The notes below the pieces were generated by a model. The model saw only the letters and a program-made list of their open reading frames with translations. It ran no database searches and was not told the origin of the DNA. The translations under genes were made by a program, and so were the position numbers. Below, piece by piece: positions 1-7,269 of a DNA stretch of 12,241 nt (position 1 is its first letter; the number at the start of each line of letters is the position of its first letter). Source of the stretch: Alphaproteobacteria bacterium (lineage in GTDB: Bacteria; Pseudomonadota; Alphaproteobacteria; UBA3830); NCBI GenBank assembly GCA_025998595.1, contig BNWE01000038.1, positions 1 through 12,241 of the forward strand, written 5' to 3'.

Positions 1-106
1 GGCAGAAAAAACGATCAAGCGCTATGTTTTTTACGATTTAATGCACTTTGAGTCCTATGATAGATCAAGTGAACTGCTTGAAATATCAACAAAAAGAATT
101 ATTTAA
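1..106 (+). CDS. C-terminal end of an upstream gene (partial)
   Basis: An open frame runs from the window edge (first full codon at 2) to TAA at 104-106 and encodes 34 residues rich in charged and aromatic side chains, ending in STKRII. The other two forward frames stop at least as early, and the composition looks like protein rather than spacer. The start lies outside the window. I do not recognise the family. It could be a chance open frame, because only 34 codons are visible. Confidence 0.4.
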   Translation, partial: AEKTIKRYVFYDLMHFESYDRSSELLEISTKRII

Positions 107-350
107 AATTTTATGAAACGGCCGTGAAGTATGCCAGTGTCATGGAAATTGGTATATATGCCGTTTACATTTATTGTTTTACAGCAAAGCTCAAGTATCT
201 CCTAAAACAAAAAATTAACATAACCCATTGATTTTCTCCAAAATTTATCTTGACTTTGGACTCATCGCATGTTATAAATACTACTTGTTGGGTTTTCCGA
301 TCACAGTTTTGTAGAGTACAACTTATAGCACTATGATGTAGCACATAGAT
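107..350. other. Gene-poor spacer
   Basis: No convincing coding frame is visible on either strand. The stretch holds a 7-bp inverted repeat (AAACGGC at 116-122, GCCGTTT at 160-166) with a 37-nt loop, too loose to call a terminator. It also holds a good sigma-70-like promoter at 250-278, listed separately. The rest is AT-rich with no recognised RNA gene. Confidence 0.5.
250..278 (+). promoter_or_regulatory. Strong sigma-70-like promoter with no gene directly behind it
   Basis: TTGACT at 250-255 and TATAAA at 273-278 are separated by 17 bp, close to the housekeeping consensus. Transcription would begin near 285 and run into the back of the small minus-strand gene at 351-536. It could serve a small RNA, an antisense transcript, or a long leader to the terminase at 706. 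No + strand reading frame follows closely. Confidence 0.5.
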
Positions 351-536
351 TTAAATTATATCAAGAAGCGCAAGCACAGCAATCACCAGAAGAAGTAGCA
401 TTCTTTTTTCCCAAATCTCGTCGTTTTCGCGAATAGCTTCGGCAATTGCCACTTTAATTTCTGCCAGCTCGGCTCTTTCTTTTATTCTGTTTATTATTCT
501 ATCTATTACTTCGCGCTCTATTTCTGCTGTATTCAT
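351..536 (-). CDS. Small helical protein with a C-terminal membrane segment
   Basis: A 61-residue hypothetical protein, read from ATG at 536. A GTG at 545 would add three residues, but the ATG is preferred because GGAG lies 8 bases before it and would overlap the GTG. Residues 1-45 are strongly charged and heptad-like, rich in Glu, Ile, Arg and Ala (with AELAEIKVAIAEAI), so probably a helix or short coiled coil. Residues 46-61 are almost purely hydrophobic (LLLLVIAVLALLDII), which suggests a tail-anchored topology. I do not recognise a family. It is divergent from the terminase at 706 and separated from it by an AT-rich spacer. A small holin or toxin-like membrane peptide is conceivable but nothing specific supports it. 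Confidence 0.55.
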   Translation of the reverse strand: MNTAEIEREVIDRIINRIKERAELAEIKVAIAEAIRENDEIWEKRMLLLLVIAVLALLDII

Positions 537-705
537 AGTTTTCACTCCATATACCTACATTTCCACTGCGGATGCATTAGCAAATCATATGAAATTAAAA
601 ATTAATACTCCTATGATTTCACTGACGCCAAGAACATTTTTGTACCCAACAATAATTATCACCGAAAAAAGTTAATTTTTAGCAAATTTTACAGGAAAAA
701 ATATA

Positions 706-1926
706 ATGTTAGAAAATAAAACAACAAAAACGCCATGGGAAAGAATTGCCAGACCAAATCAACTGGCTCCCATGGGAAACTGGAGCATCTGGATGATTCT
801 CGCCGGCAGAGGATTTGGGAAAACCCGCTCCGCCGCAGAAACCATCAGAAAGTGGGCACTTACCGGGACCTACAAAAGAATGGCACTAATTTCCAATACC
901 ATCCAAGAAGCAAGACAGGTGATGGTCGAAGGAGAAAGCGGCCTCATGTCCATATCAGACGAAAACGAAAAACTGGAATTTTATCCCTCCAAGCGACTGC
1001 TGAAATGGCCAAACGGATCCATTGCGACCCTCTACGGAGCCGAAAATTACGAGCATCTCCGCGGACCTCAATTTGACGCCGCCTGGATAGATGAATTTGC
1101 GAAATTTCACTATCCCAAGGAAACATTTGATCAATTGTCGTTTTCCCTACGCCTTGGAAGCAGTCCCAAGATAATATTGACCACAACTCCCCGTCCCCTA
1201 CAATTTATAAAAGATCTCATGAAAAGAGATGACGTCTACACAGTCAGAGGCTCATCCCTCGAGAATTCCCATAATCTGTCTCCGACGTTTTTAAAACAGC
1301 TGGAATATCTACGCGGCACTCGACTAGAAGCGCAGGAAATTTACGCTGAAATCGTAGAGGAAAACCAAAACACCTTGTGGGCGTGGGAAGATATCGAGAA
1401 ATGCCACAAGAATCCACCGCATTTCATGGACAATATAGTTATAGGAGTGGATCCGGCTCTGACTAGCACCTCCGAAAGCGACGAAACCGGAATAATAGTT
1501 GCCGGCATGGATGGATTCGGAAAGGCCTACGTTCTGGACGATCTGAGTATATCTGCCGCTCCGGACGTGTGGGCAAAGCGCGTTGTGGACGCCTATCACA
1601 GGTATTCAGCGCGTCTGATAGTCGTGGAACGTAACGCCGGAGGAGATTTGCTGGTAAATCTACTGAAATCATTGGATGATTCCGTAAAAATAAAAACTGT
1701 CTATGCTCATAAATCCAAGACCATAAGGGCTGAACCAATCGTTATCCTCTATCAAAAGAGAATGATCTTTCATGCGCGACAGTTTCATAAGTTAGAGATG
1801 CAAATGGCTATCTATGAGCCCAAATCCAAATCTCCAGATCGATTGGACGCAATGGTGTGGGCCATGACTGAACTGTTCGCCATTGCCAGCTCCACAAAAT
1901 TACAACCGTCAGCGTGGTCTGTGTAG
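706..1926 (+). CDS. Terminase large subunit, GTA/phage type
   Basis: The motor and nuclease that pumps DNA into a phage-like head. It has 406 residues, typical of the compact terminases in alphaproteobacterial gene transfer agents. The N-terminal ATPase domain has Walker A AGRGFGKT at 33-40, a Walker B ending IDE at 128-130, and a coupling motif TTTP at 159-162. The C-terminal RNase-H-like nuclease shows the expected acidic residues: D249 in GVDP, E308 in VVERN, and D378/D381 in DRLDAMVWA. All key residues are present, so it appears intact. The ATG at 706 follows AGGAAA at 693-698. No portal, protease or capsid gene lies beside it, which fits the scattered GTA remnants known in rickettsial relatives or a decayed prophage. 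The terminase call is firm; the GTA assignment is inference from length and sequence style. Confidence 0.9.
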   Translation: MLENKTTKTPWERIARPNQLAPMGNWSIWMILAGRGFGKTRSAAETIRKWALTGTYKRMALISNTIQEARQVMVEGESGLMSISDENEKLEFYPSKRLLKWPNGSIATLYGAENYEHLRGPQFDAAWIDEFAKFHYPKETFDQLSFSLRLGSSPKIILTTTPRPLQFIKDLMKRDDVYTVRGSSLENSHNLSPTFLKQLEYLRGTRLEAQEIYAEIVEENQNTLWAWEDIEKCHKNPPHFMDNIVIGVDPALTSTSESDETGIIVAGMDGFGKAYVLDDLSISAAPDVWAKRVVDAYHRYSARLIVVERNAGGDLLVNLLKSLDDSVKIKTVYAHKSKTIRAEPIVILYQKRMIFHARQFHKLEMQMAIYEPKSKSPDRLDAMVWAMTELFAIASSTKLQPSAWSV

Positions 1927-1938
1927 GGCGAATTTGGA

Positions 1939-1969
1939 AGAATCATAACAATTCATATTGTATGATTCT
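1939..1969 (+). repeat. Hairpin, diverged copy of the valS leader hairpin
   Basis: AGAATCATA at 1939-1947 pairs perfectly with TATGATTCT at 1961-1969. Inside, CAAT (1949-1952) pairs with ATTG (1957-1960), leaving one bulged A and a 4-nt loop. It begins 12 bases after the terminase stop, so it may end or protect that transcript, though no T-run follows. The right arm and following sequence align with the valS leader hairpin at 3112-3138. Confidence 0.65.
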
Positions 1970-1998
1970 GTGGTTTCCAGTTTATTGGGGAGTAAAAA

Positions 1999-2115
1999 AT
2001 GTTAGAGAAGAACTTCGATCTTAAATCTTTTGATTCGAGGTATGTCTTTATTTTTTTACAGTTGCATTTTTCATTCAGAAAAGCTAATAATGTTTCATCA
2101 AATATTGAATTATGA
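1999..2115 (+). pseudogene. Truncated duplicate of the valS 5' end
   Basis: The ATG at 1999 and the next 10 codons nearly repeat the start of valS. Bases 1999-2033 match 3165-3199 at all but two positions, giving MLEKNFDLKSF against MLEKNFDPKSF. After that similarity vanishes and the frame stops at 2113-2115 after 38 codons. Similarity also reaches back through TTTATTGGG and the right arm of the upstream hairpin to about 1955. A good ribosome binding site (GGGGAG at 1987-1992) remains, so a short peptide could still be made. It is most simply a broken copy left by a duplication or insertion event that also placed the ankyrin gene here. Confidence 0.75.
2062..2090 (+). promoter_or_regulatory. 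Candidate promoter of the ankyrin gene
   Basis: TTGCAT at 2062-2067 and TAATAA at 2085-2090 are 17 bp apart, giving a start near 2097, about 60 bases before the ankyrin ATG. It lies in AT-rich sequence within the tail of the truncated valS copy. Confidence 0.45.
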
Positions 2116-2125
2116 TAATTCAATA
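2103..2125. promoter_or_regulatory. Perfect 11-bp palindrome, possible operator
   Basis: The half-site TATTGAATTAT (2103-2113) and its exact complement (2115-2125) flank a single central G. It sits just downstream of the predicted transcription start of the ankyrin gene, where a repressor dimer would block transcription. With a one-base centre it suits a DNA-binding site better than an RNA hairpin. No regulator is known, so the role is inference. Confidence 0.45.
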
Positions 2126-2158
2126 AGTTATTAATTTTTTAACAATGGAGTTCTAAAT

Positions 2159-3013
2159 ATGAAAAAAATCATTGCCGCTCTTGGATTGATTGGAACAATA
2201 GCTTTGCCGTCAGCGGATGCTATGATGGTAAAAAAGGTATCCGCTAAAGATGATGTCTACGCTCCTGTCGTTGTTGAATCAAAATATGAAGTTGCAAATG
2301 GATTCAATGGAATGATGAGAGATGTAATTATACGCCTGATGGGGATAATATGTGATGATGAGAAGGTCAGACAAATACTTGGCATGAATTATGAAATTTA
2401 TGCTTTTAAAAATCATGCGTATTTTCAAGATTTTTACCAAAAGCCGATGTTGCTCAGTATAGAGTTGTATCATGCAGCATGTTTTGAAGATTCTGACGCA
2501 GTTACATCACTCATCAAACGGGGAGCGAAGGCAAATTCGAGAATAGATAACTCAACGCCGTTACATTTTGCAGTGCAGTTTGATAAAATAAGGAATGTAG
2601 AAGTTCTACTCGCTAACAAAGCCGATCCAAATGCAAAAAATGTTGCGCCTCGTGGAAATGGCAGAACGCCGTTACATGAAGCAGTGCGTTGTAGCTTTAG
2701 CAACAGTATAGAAATTATGAAAAAATTACTGAGTACTCCTGGAATCAGAGTCGATGAATTGGATGGCAATGGCAATACCGCACTACACATAGTAGTTTGG
2801 TATAACGAAACCAGAGCTATCGAAATTCTTTTGGATGTCGGTCATGCAAACATCAATGCAAAAAATGCCGAAGGTAAAACTCCTATGGACTGGGCTTATA
2901 AGAGCTATGCTAGAGTATGTTACGACGGAGACTCGCATAGCAAAGGCATATGTCTTGCCACTCTAAACTTGCTGAAGTCAAGACATGCAAAATATGGTTA
3001 TGAAGTAAAATAA
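2159..3013 (+). CDS. Secreted ankyrin-repeat protein
   Basis: A 284-residue protein with a Sec signal peptide: MKK, then a hydrophobic stretch, with likely cleavage after SADA at residue 21. A non-repeat region (22-97) comes next. Ankyrin repeats follow at roughly 98-130, 131-161, 169-201 and 206-236, with the hallmark STPLHFAV, RTPLHEAV and NTALHIVV helices. A degenerate last unit at 240-248 begins KTPMDWA. The ATG is preceded by GGAG at 2147-2150. Ankyrin repeats bind proteins, and exported forms are common in intracellular alphaproteobacteria, where they often act on the host. Export here would be to the periplasm or beyond through Sec; a host-directed role is inference. The gene lies between a broken copy and the intact copy of the valS 5' end, which suggests it arrived as an insertion or was caught in a duplication. 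Confidence 0.85.
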   Translation: MKKIIAALGLIGTIALPSADAMMVKKVSAKDDVYAPVVVESKYEVANGFNGMMRDVIIRLMGIICDDEKVRQILGMNYEIYAFKNHAYFQDFYQKPMLLSIELYHAACFEDSDAVTSLIKRGAKANSRIDNSTPLHFAVQFDKIRNVEVLLANKADPNAKNVAPRGNGRTPLHEAVRCSFSNSIEIMKKLLSTPGIRVDELDGNGNTALHIVVWYNETRAIEILLDVGHANINAKNAEGKTPMDWAYKSYARVCYDGDSHSKGICLATLNLLKSRHAKYGYEVK

Positions 3014-3030
3014 CTGCATACAAGAGGAGC

Positions 3031-3060
3031 TTGCCTTCGTTTGTTCTAGGTTTACATTAT
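3031..3060 (+). promoter_or_regulatory. Candidate valS promoter
   Basis: TTGCCT at 3031-3036 and CATTAT at 3055-3060 have an 18-bp spacer. A start near 3067 would place the whole structured leader (3088-3159) in the mRNA. The match to consensus is modest, and read-through from the ankyrin gene is an alternative. Confidence 0.35.
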
Positions 3061-3087
3061 GGGGAGATCGTCTTCTTTTGCGTGATA

Positions 3088-3159
3088 TCACCCAATAAAA
3101 ACTATGGATTCACAGAAGTGCATATAGTATGCTTCTGTAACTACAAGTTTATTGGGTGA
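3088..3159 (+). promoter_or_regulatory. Structured valS leader hiding the ribosome binding site
   Basis: Two nested inverted repeats are visible. The outer stem is a perfect 12 bp: TCACCCAATAAA at 3088-3099 with TTTATTGGGTGA at 3148-3159. The inner hairpin pairs ACAGAAG (3112-3118) with CTTCTGT (3132-3138) and CATA (3121-3124) with TATG (3128-3131), with a 2-nt bulge and 3-nt loop. The outer right arm contains GGGTGA (3154-3159), the only Shine-Dalgarno-like sequence before the valS ATG at 3165. When folded, the leader should therefore reduce translation. This suggests feedback or condition-dependent control of valS. The trigger is unknown, and it does not resemble a T-box. Confidence 0.6.
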
Positions 3160-3164
3160 AAAAA

Positions 3165-5900
3165 ATGTTAGAAAAGAACTTCGATCCTAAATCTTTTGAG
3201 AAAAATTTTTCGTTTGATGAGGAAGCGGCCTGGCGTAATGAAAATGCCGAGCCATTTATGATATTGCTTCCGCCTCCGAACGTGACTGGATCGCTGCATG
3301 TCGGTCATTCCCTCTGCTATACGTTGCAGGACATCGTGGCCAGATACAAAAGATTGAATGGATTCGATGTGCTGTTTCAGCCGGGGCTGGATCATGCCGG
3401 AATCGTAACGCAGCTGCTAGTGGAAAAGCATGTCTACGAGCGTGGTGTTCCCAAGGGATCTTTAACTCGAGAGGCTCTGCTGGAGGAAGTTTGGGCATGG
3501 AAGGAAAAATCCGGCGGTCAGATTCTGGAACAGATGAAGGTGCTAGGGATTTCCTGCGATTTCTCTCGTCTTCGATTTACAATGGACGAAGGCAGTAAAA
3601 AAGCAGTCACGAAATTATTCGTTCAGCTATACGACGATCATTTGATTTATCAGGGCGAAAGAATGGTAAATTGGGATCCGCTCATACGGTCTGCCATCTC
3701 GGATCTGGAAGTCATAGAAAAGGAAGTGGACGGCAATCTGTGGCATCTGAAATACAAACTCTCGGACAGCGACGAATTCATTACGGTCGCTACTACCAGA
3801 CCGGAAACAATATTTGGAGACATTGCCGTTGCCGTAAATCCAACTGACGAGCGCTACAAGGATCTTGTCGGAAAGACTGTGCTTGTTCCGCTGATCAATA
3901 GGCCGGTGCAGATAATAGCAGACGAGTATGCGGATCCAGCCAAGGGAAGTGGCGCCGTCAAGATTACCCCAGCTCACGATTTCAACGACTACGAAGTGGG
4001 AAAAAGACACGATCTGCCGGCACTAAACATAATGAACGATCGCGGCGAACTGGACGGAGATGTTCCGAAAGCGTTCCGAGATCTGGATAGATTCGAGGCA
4101 CGAAAATTGGTCGTGGAGCTCATGGAAAAAGAAGAGCTCGTCGTAAAAATCGAAAAAATAAAGCATAAGGTACCGTTTGGAGATCGATCCGGCGTAATGC
4201 TGGAGCCACGTATCACGCGTCAGTGGTTTATAGATGCGGCAAAACTAGCAATTCCAGCCATAGCGGCCGTCAAAAACGGAGATATAAAATTCACTCCAAA
4301 GCATTGGGAAAACCTGTATTTCGAGTGGATGAACAATATCGAACCCTGGTGCATCTCAAGACAAATCTGGTGGGGACACAGAATTCCCGCCTGGTACGGA
4401 CCGGACGGACAGGTGTTCGTTGCGGAAAATGCTCAAGAAGCTCAGGAAAAAGCTGCGGCTTTCTATGGGAAGAACGATGTCGAACTAAAGCAGGACGAGG
4501 ACGTACTAGATACATGGTACTCGTCGGGTATGTGGCCGTTTGTAACGCTGGGATGGCCGGAAAACACCAAGGATTTCCAGAGATTCTACTCAAATATGCT
4601 AATCGTCACGGGATTCGACATTATCTTCTTCTGGATCGCACGCATGATCATGATGGGTCTCTATTCTTGCCAACGTGACGCCAGCTTGACGGTGGTTGCA
4701 CCACAGGCGTTTACTAATACTGAGGCAGCGTCAACTTCGAAGATAGCGCAGGCATACGTTTCAGAAGCTCGCGAAGCAGTAGCAGGATCCAACGTCACGT
4801 TGGCGCCGTTTGGGAATGTGTATATACATGCTCTGGTGCGGGACGAAAAGGGCAATAAGATGTCGAAGTCTAGGGGAAACGTCATTGATCCACTGCAGCT
4901 TTGTGATATGTATGGAGCAGACGCTTTGAGATACACACTTGCGTCAATGGCTTCTCCCGGAAGAGACATAAAGATGGGGCAGAAAACGGTCGAAATCGGC
5001 CGGAATTTTCTGACGAAGCTCTGGAATGCAGTACGATTTGCCCAAATGAACGATTGCGCGTCCTATAATAAGGAATTCGATGTAAATGGTATTGAGCATC
5101 CTTTCGCCCAGTGGATGGTGTACAAAATCAAAAATATGATTACGGACATTGAGAATTCCCTGGACAATTATCGATTTGATGAGACTGCGAGGCACATATA
5201 TCAATGCGTGTGGAATTCGTTCTGTGATTGGTACATGGAATTCATAAAGCCAATTTTGCAATCCACCACAGACCAAAAAGATGAAATTCGAGATGTAACC
5301 AGTTGGGCAATTCTTCAGTTTGTGCGGGTTTTATATCCGATTGCGCCCTTTATCTCCAAGAAGCTCAGCGAAGACATTGGTGTCACCGAGATGGTTTGGC
5401 CTGACGCAAACGCCATAACTCTCGATTGCAGCGATTCTGTACATAAAATCGATGGCCTGCAGAATATAATTTCGTCCGTGAGATCCATCAGGAAATTTAT
5501 GGGAATTCCTCCATCCGAAAAGCTCGAGGTAAAAGTAGAAACTACGGACCCGGAATTGCAGGATGTCTTTGGGGAATACAAGGAGATACTTCTGCGAATG
5601 GCTGAAATTTTAGCTGTTGACGAGCTTGAAGGCCAAAGTATTCCGCTGGTTCTCGACGGCGTCGTCATTCACCTTAGATTTGACGGCAAGATAAGTGTTC
5701 AATCCGAGAAAGAGCGCCTGAATAATGAGATGAAGAAACTGATTAAAAGCAAAGAAGATGCGCTTAATAGACTGAACAACAACGATTTTTTGCAAAAAGC
5801 ATCTGAAGAAGTGGTGCAGGAGAATAGGGATCGTGTCGAAAGCATAAACGAGAAGATAAGCAAGATGGACTATATAATCAATATCTTGGATATGGCTTAG
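3165..5900 (+). CDS. valS: Valyl-tRNA synthetase
   Basis: Class Ia synthetase that charges tRNA-Val with valine in the cytoplasm. The 911 residues are counted from ATG 3165. The in-frame GTG at 3156 is rejected because it lies within the Shine-Dalgarno region and has no counterpart in the duplicated 5' copy. Visible signatures are the HIGH-type motif HVGH (45-48) after PPPNVTGSL, the editing-domain start VATTRPETIFGD near 206-217, SRQIWWGHRIPAW in the core, KMSKS at 565-569, an anticodon-binding region, and the C-terminal coiled-coil arm typical of bacterial ValRS. Residues about 502-547 are an extra segment between MIMMGL and VYIHALVRD, where relatives have only a short loop. It is encoded by a palindromic repeat (see 4669-4804). 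The frame stays open and all catalytic motifs remain, so the enzyme is expected to work. The neighbouring MBL gene is convergent. Confidence 0.97.
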   Translation: MLEKNFDPKSFEKNFSFDEEAAWRNENAEPFMILLPPPNVTGSLHVGHSLCYTLQDIVARYKRLNGFDVLFQPGLDHAGIVTQLLVEKHVYERGVPKGSLTREALLEEVWAWKEKSGGQILEQMKVLGISCDFSRLRFTMDEGSKKAVTKLFVQLYDDHLIYQGERMVNWDPLIRSAISDLEVIEKEVDGNLWHLKYKLSDSDEFITVATTRPETIFGDIAVAVNPTDERYKDLVGKTVLVPLINRPVQIIADEYADPAKGSGAVKITPAHDFNDYEVGKRHDLPALNIMNDRGELDGDVPKAFRDLDRFEARKLVVELMEKEELVVKIEKIKHKVPFGDRSGVMLEPRITRQWFIDAAKLAIPAIAAVKNGDIKFTPKHWENLYFEWMNNIEPWCISRQIWWGHRIPAWYGPDGQVFVAENAQEAQEKAAAFYGKNDVELKQDEDVLDTWYSSGMWPFVTLGWPENTKDFQRFYSNMLIVTGFDIIFFWIARMIMMGLYSCQRDASLTVVAPQAFTNTEAASTSKIAQAYVSEAREAVAGSNVTLAPFGNVYIHALVRDEKGNKMSKSRGNVIDPLQLCDMYGADALRYTLASMASPGRDIKMGQKTVEIGRNFLTKLWNAVRFAQMNDCASYNKEFDVNGIEHPFAQWMVYKIKNMITDIENSLDNYRFDETARHIYQCVWNSFCDWYMEFIKPILQSTTDQKDEIRDVTSWAILQFVRVLYPIAPFISKKLSEDIGVTEMVWPDANAITLDCSDSVHKIDGLQNIISSVRSIRKFMGIPPSEKLEVKVETTDPELQDVFGEYKEILLRMAEILAVDELEGQSIPLVLDGVVIHLRFDGKISVQSEKERLNNEMKKLIKSKEDALNRLNNNDFLQKASEEVVQENRDRVESINEKISKMDYIINILDMA
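4669..4804 (+). repeat. Palindromic repeat inserted in frame in valS
   Basis: A 136-bp segment bounded by perfect 12-bp terminal inverted repeats: GCCAACGTGACG at 4669-4680 and CGTCACGTTGGC at 4793-4804. It contains an inner hairpin, GTGGT-TGC-ACCAC (4692-4704). It encodes about 46 residues including VVAPQAFT and VAGSNVTLA. Related copies lie outside genes at about 7315-7366, 10769-10804 (reversed), 11607-11718 and 12080-12093. The right end matches the 11699-11718 copy at 19 of 20 bases. It behaves like the Rickettsia palindromic elements, which also enter protein genes in frame, but I cannot assign it to a named family. Confidence 0.8.
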
Positions 5901-5983
5901 AGTCTAAGCTTATTCCGTAAAAAAGCCGAACTCTCGTAGTGGACACGTGCAAGTCTGGACATTAGAGAATGGTACGCACAGAA

Positions 5984-7150
5984 CTACTCTAGGTTCTTCC
6001 ACCATTTGCTTGTGGCCTGATTTGGTAAGCGTAATCTTATTTTTTCGCCGATGACTGGAGTCAGAAGTGAAAAATTCTCTCCCATAATCAAGTGTGACAA
6101 TTCTATAAGTGGTTCATTCCAGGCATGATGGGCAAGACAGATCTTGCAAATATGTACCGGCAACAGCATTTTCGCCTGGAGATCCCGAGAGGCCCGAATG
6201 ACTTCGTCAGCTCCCATGTGTATGTACTGCCAATTCTTGTCGTTCTGACCGCTATTTAGAAGGACCAGATCAATGGGACCAAACCTATTTCCGATATCAG
6301 CGTAGTGACTGCCGTAGCCACTATCTCCGCCAATGTATACGCTGAATGTCTTGGTTTTTATCAAAAATGACGTCCACAGTGACTTGTTTCGAACAAATCC
6401 ACGTCCGGAAAAATGATGCGCTGGCAGACAGTGAATTGCGAAATCTGCATCCGGAAAAACATTTTCGTTCCAGTCCATTTCGATTATCTGATCTTTGCTA
6501 AATCCCCAATATTCCAGATGAGCGCCAACTCCCAATCCACAGACAACCTTTTTGGTCTTGGTTTTCAGCTTCAGGACAGTATCATAATCGAGATGATCCC
6601 AGTGATCGTGAGTAATGACGAGGTAATCTATTTCTGGCATATCTTTCGCTTGATATAAATTGGTTCCCTCAAATGCTTCCGGGAAAAACAAAACCGGCGA
6701 CGATATTTTGCTGAAAAGCGGATCGACTAAAATTCGCTTACCATCGAGAAGAAGAAAACATGACGAATGTCCAAACCACACCAATACATCCTCCTGCGGC
6801 TCCAGATTCTTGAGGTCAGTCCTTATGGATGGCAATTTTTTCTTTGGATATCGTTTGCTTTTATTTTTGAAAAGAAACTCAAACGCTGTGCTAATGCGAT
6901 TTCTTAATATATCGGTACGATTGGTCGTCGTAGATATTTCCCGCTGATTCCAGAACCTACCGTTTTTGTAATTGGGAGATTTTTCGATTCGTGCTAACCG
7001 CTCTCCATCTGGTAGTTTACCAAACATGGGGAGTTGCAGATATAAAGCCCCGAAAGCACTCAACGCAAAAATAAAAAGAAAACCGCACAGCGCCGTAGTA
7101 AAAACAAAACCACACTGCATCACAATTTTTTTTAGAACTTTAAAAGACAT
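5984..7150 (-). CDS. Membrane-anchored MBL-fold hydrolase, NAPE-PLD/UlaG-like
   Basis: A 388-residue metallo-beta-lactamase-fold protein. Residues 12-40 form a hydrophobic N-terminal segment, which could be an uncleaved anchor or a signal sequence placing the domain in the periplasm. The catalytic core begins near 122 (VLVWFGHSSCFLLLDG). It has the metal motif HDHWDH at 181-186, PAHHFSGRG at 243-251 with a further metal histidine, GGDSGYG at 274-280 with the bridging aspartate D276, and PVHI with H333. The order and spacing fit the branch containing NAPE-hydrolysing phospholipase D and UlaG/RomA-like proteins. A phospholipid phosphodiesterase role is plausible but the substrate cannot be read from sequence. 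It is convergent with valS and divergent from the MORN gene. No clear terminator is seen in the gap with valS. Confidence 0.85.
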   Translation of the reverse strand: MSFKVLKKIVMQCGFVFTTALCGFLFIFALSAFGALYLQLPMFGKLPDGERLARIEKSPNYKNGRFWNQREISTTTNRTDILRNRISTAFEFLFKNKSKRYPKKKLPSIRTDLKNLEPQEDVLVWFGHSSCFLLLDGKRILVDPLFSKISSPVLFFPEAFEGTNLYQAKDMPEIDYLVITHDHWDHLDYDTVLKLKTKTKKVVCGLGVGAHLEYWGFSKDQIIEMDWNENVFPDADFAIHCLPAHHFSGRGFVRNKSLWTSFLIKTKTFSVYIGGDSGYGSHYADIGNRFGPIDLVLLNSGQNDKNWQYIHMGADEVIRASRDLQAKMLLPVHICKICLAHHAWNEPLIELSHLIMGENFSLLTPVIGEKIRLRLPNQATSKWWKNLE

Positions 7151-7269
7151 GGCACACCACTGGCTAACTTTGAGTCTAACAAATTATTGGTTAAAAATCA
7201 AGGAAATATGCCTTTTTTCAATGGGGCATCATTAACGTTTTGGTCACAAAAATACAATCTCTTGGGCAT

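Noticed and set aside
116..166. AAACGGC/GCCGTTT inverted repeat as a terminator
   Set aside because: Seven pairs across a 37-nt loop with no T-run directly after; too weak.
582..619. AAATCATA/TATGATTT inverted repeat upstream of the terminase
   Set aside because: Eight AT-rich pairs with a 22-nt loop are likely by chance in this composition.
3156..3164. GTG start for valS three codons upstream
   Set aside because: It overlaps the Shine-Dalgarno-like GGGTG, and the duplicated 5' copy has no in-frame equivalent (GAG then TAA precede its ATG).
4223..4678. 151-codon open frame on the + strand inside valS
   Set aside because: Out-of-frame shadow of valS with composition unlike a protein; the valS frame is unambiguous.
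5980..5997. AGAAC/GTTCT hairpin as a terminator between valS and the MBL gene
   Set aside because: Only five pairs, overlapping the MBL stop codon, with no T-run.
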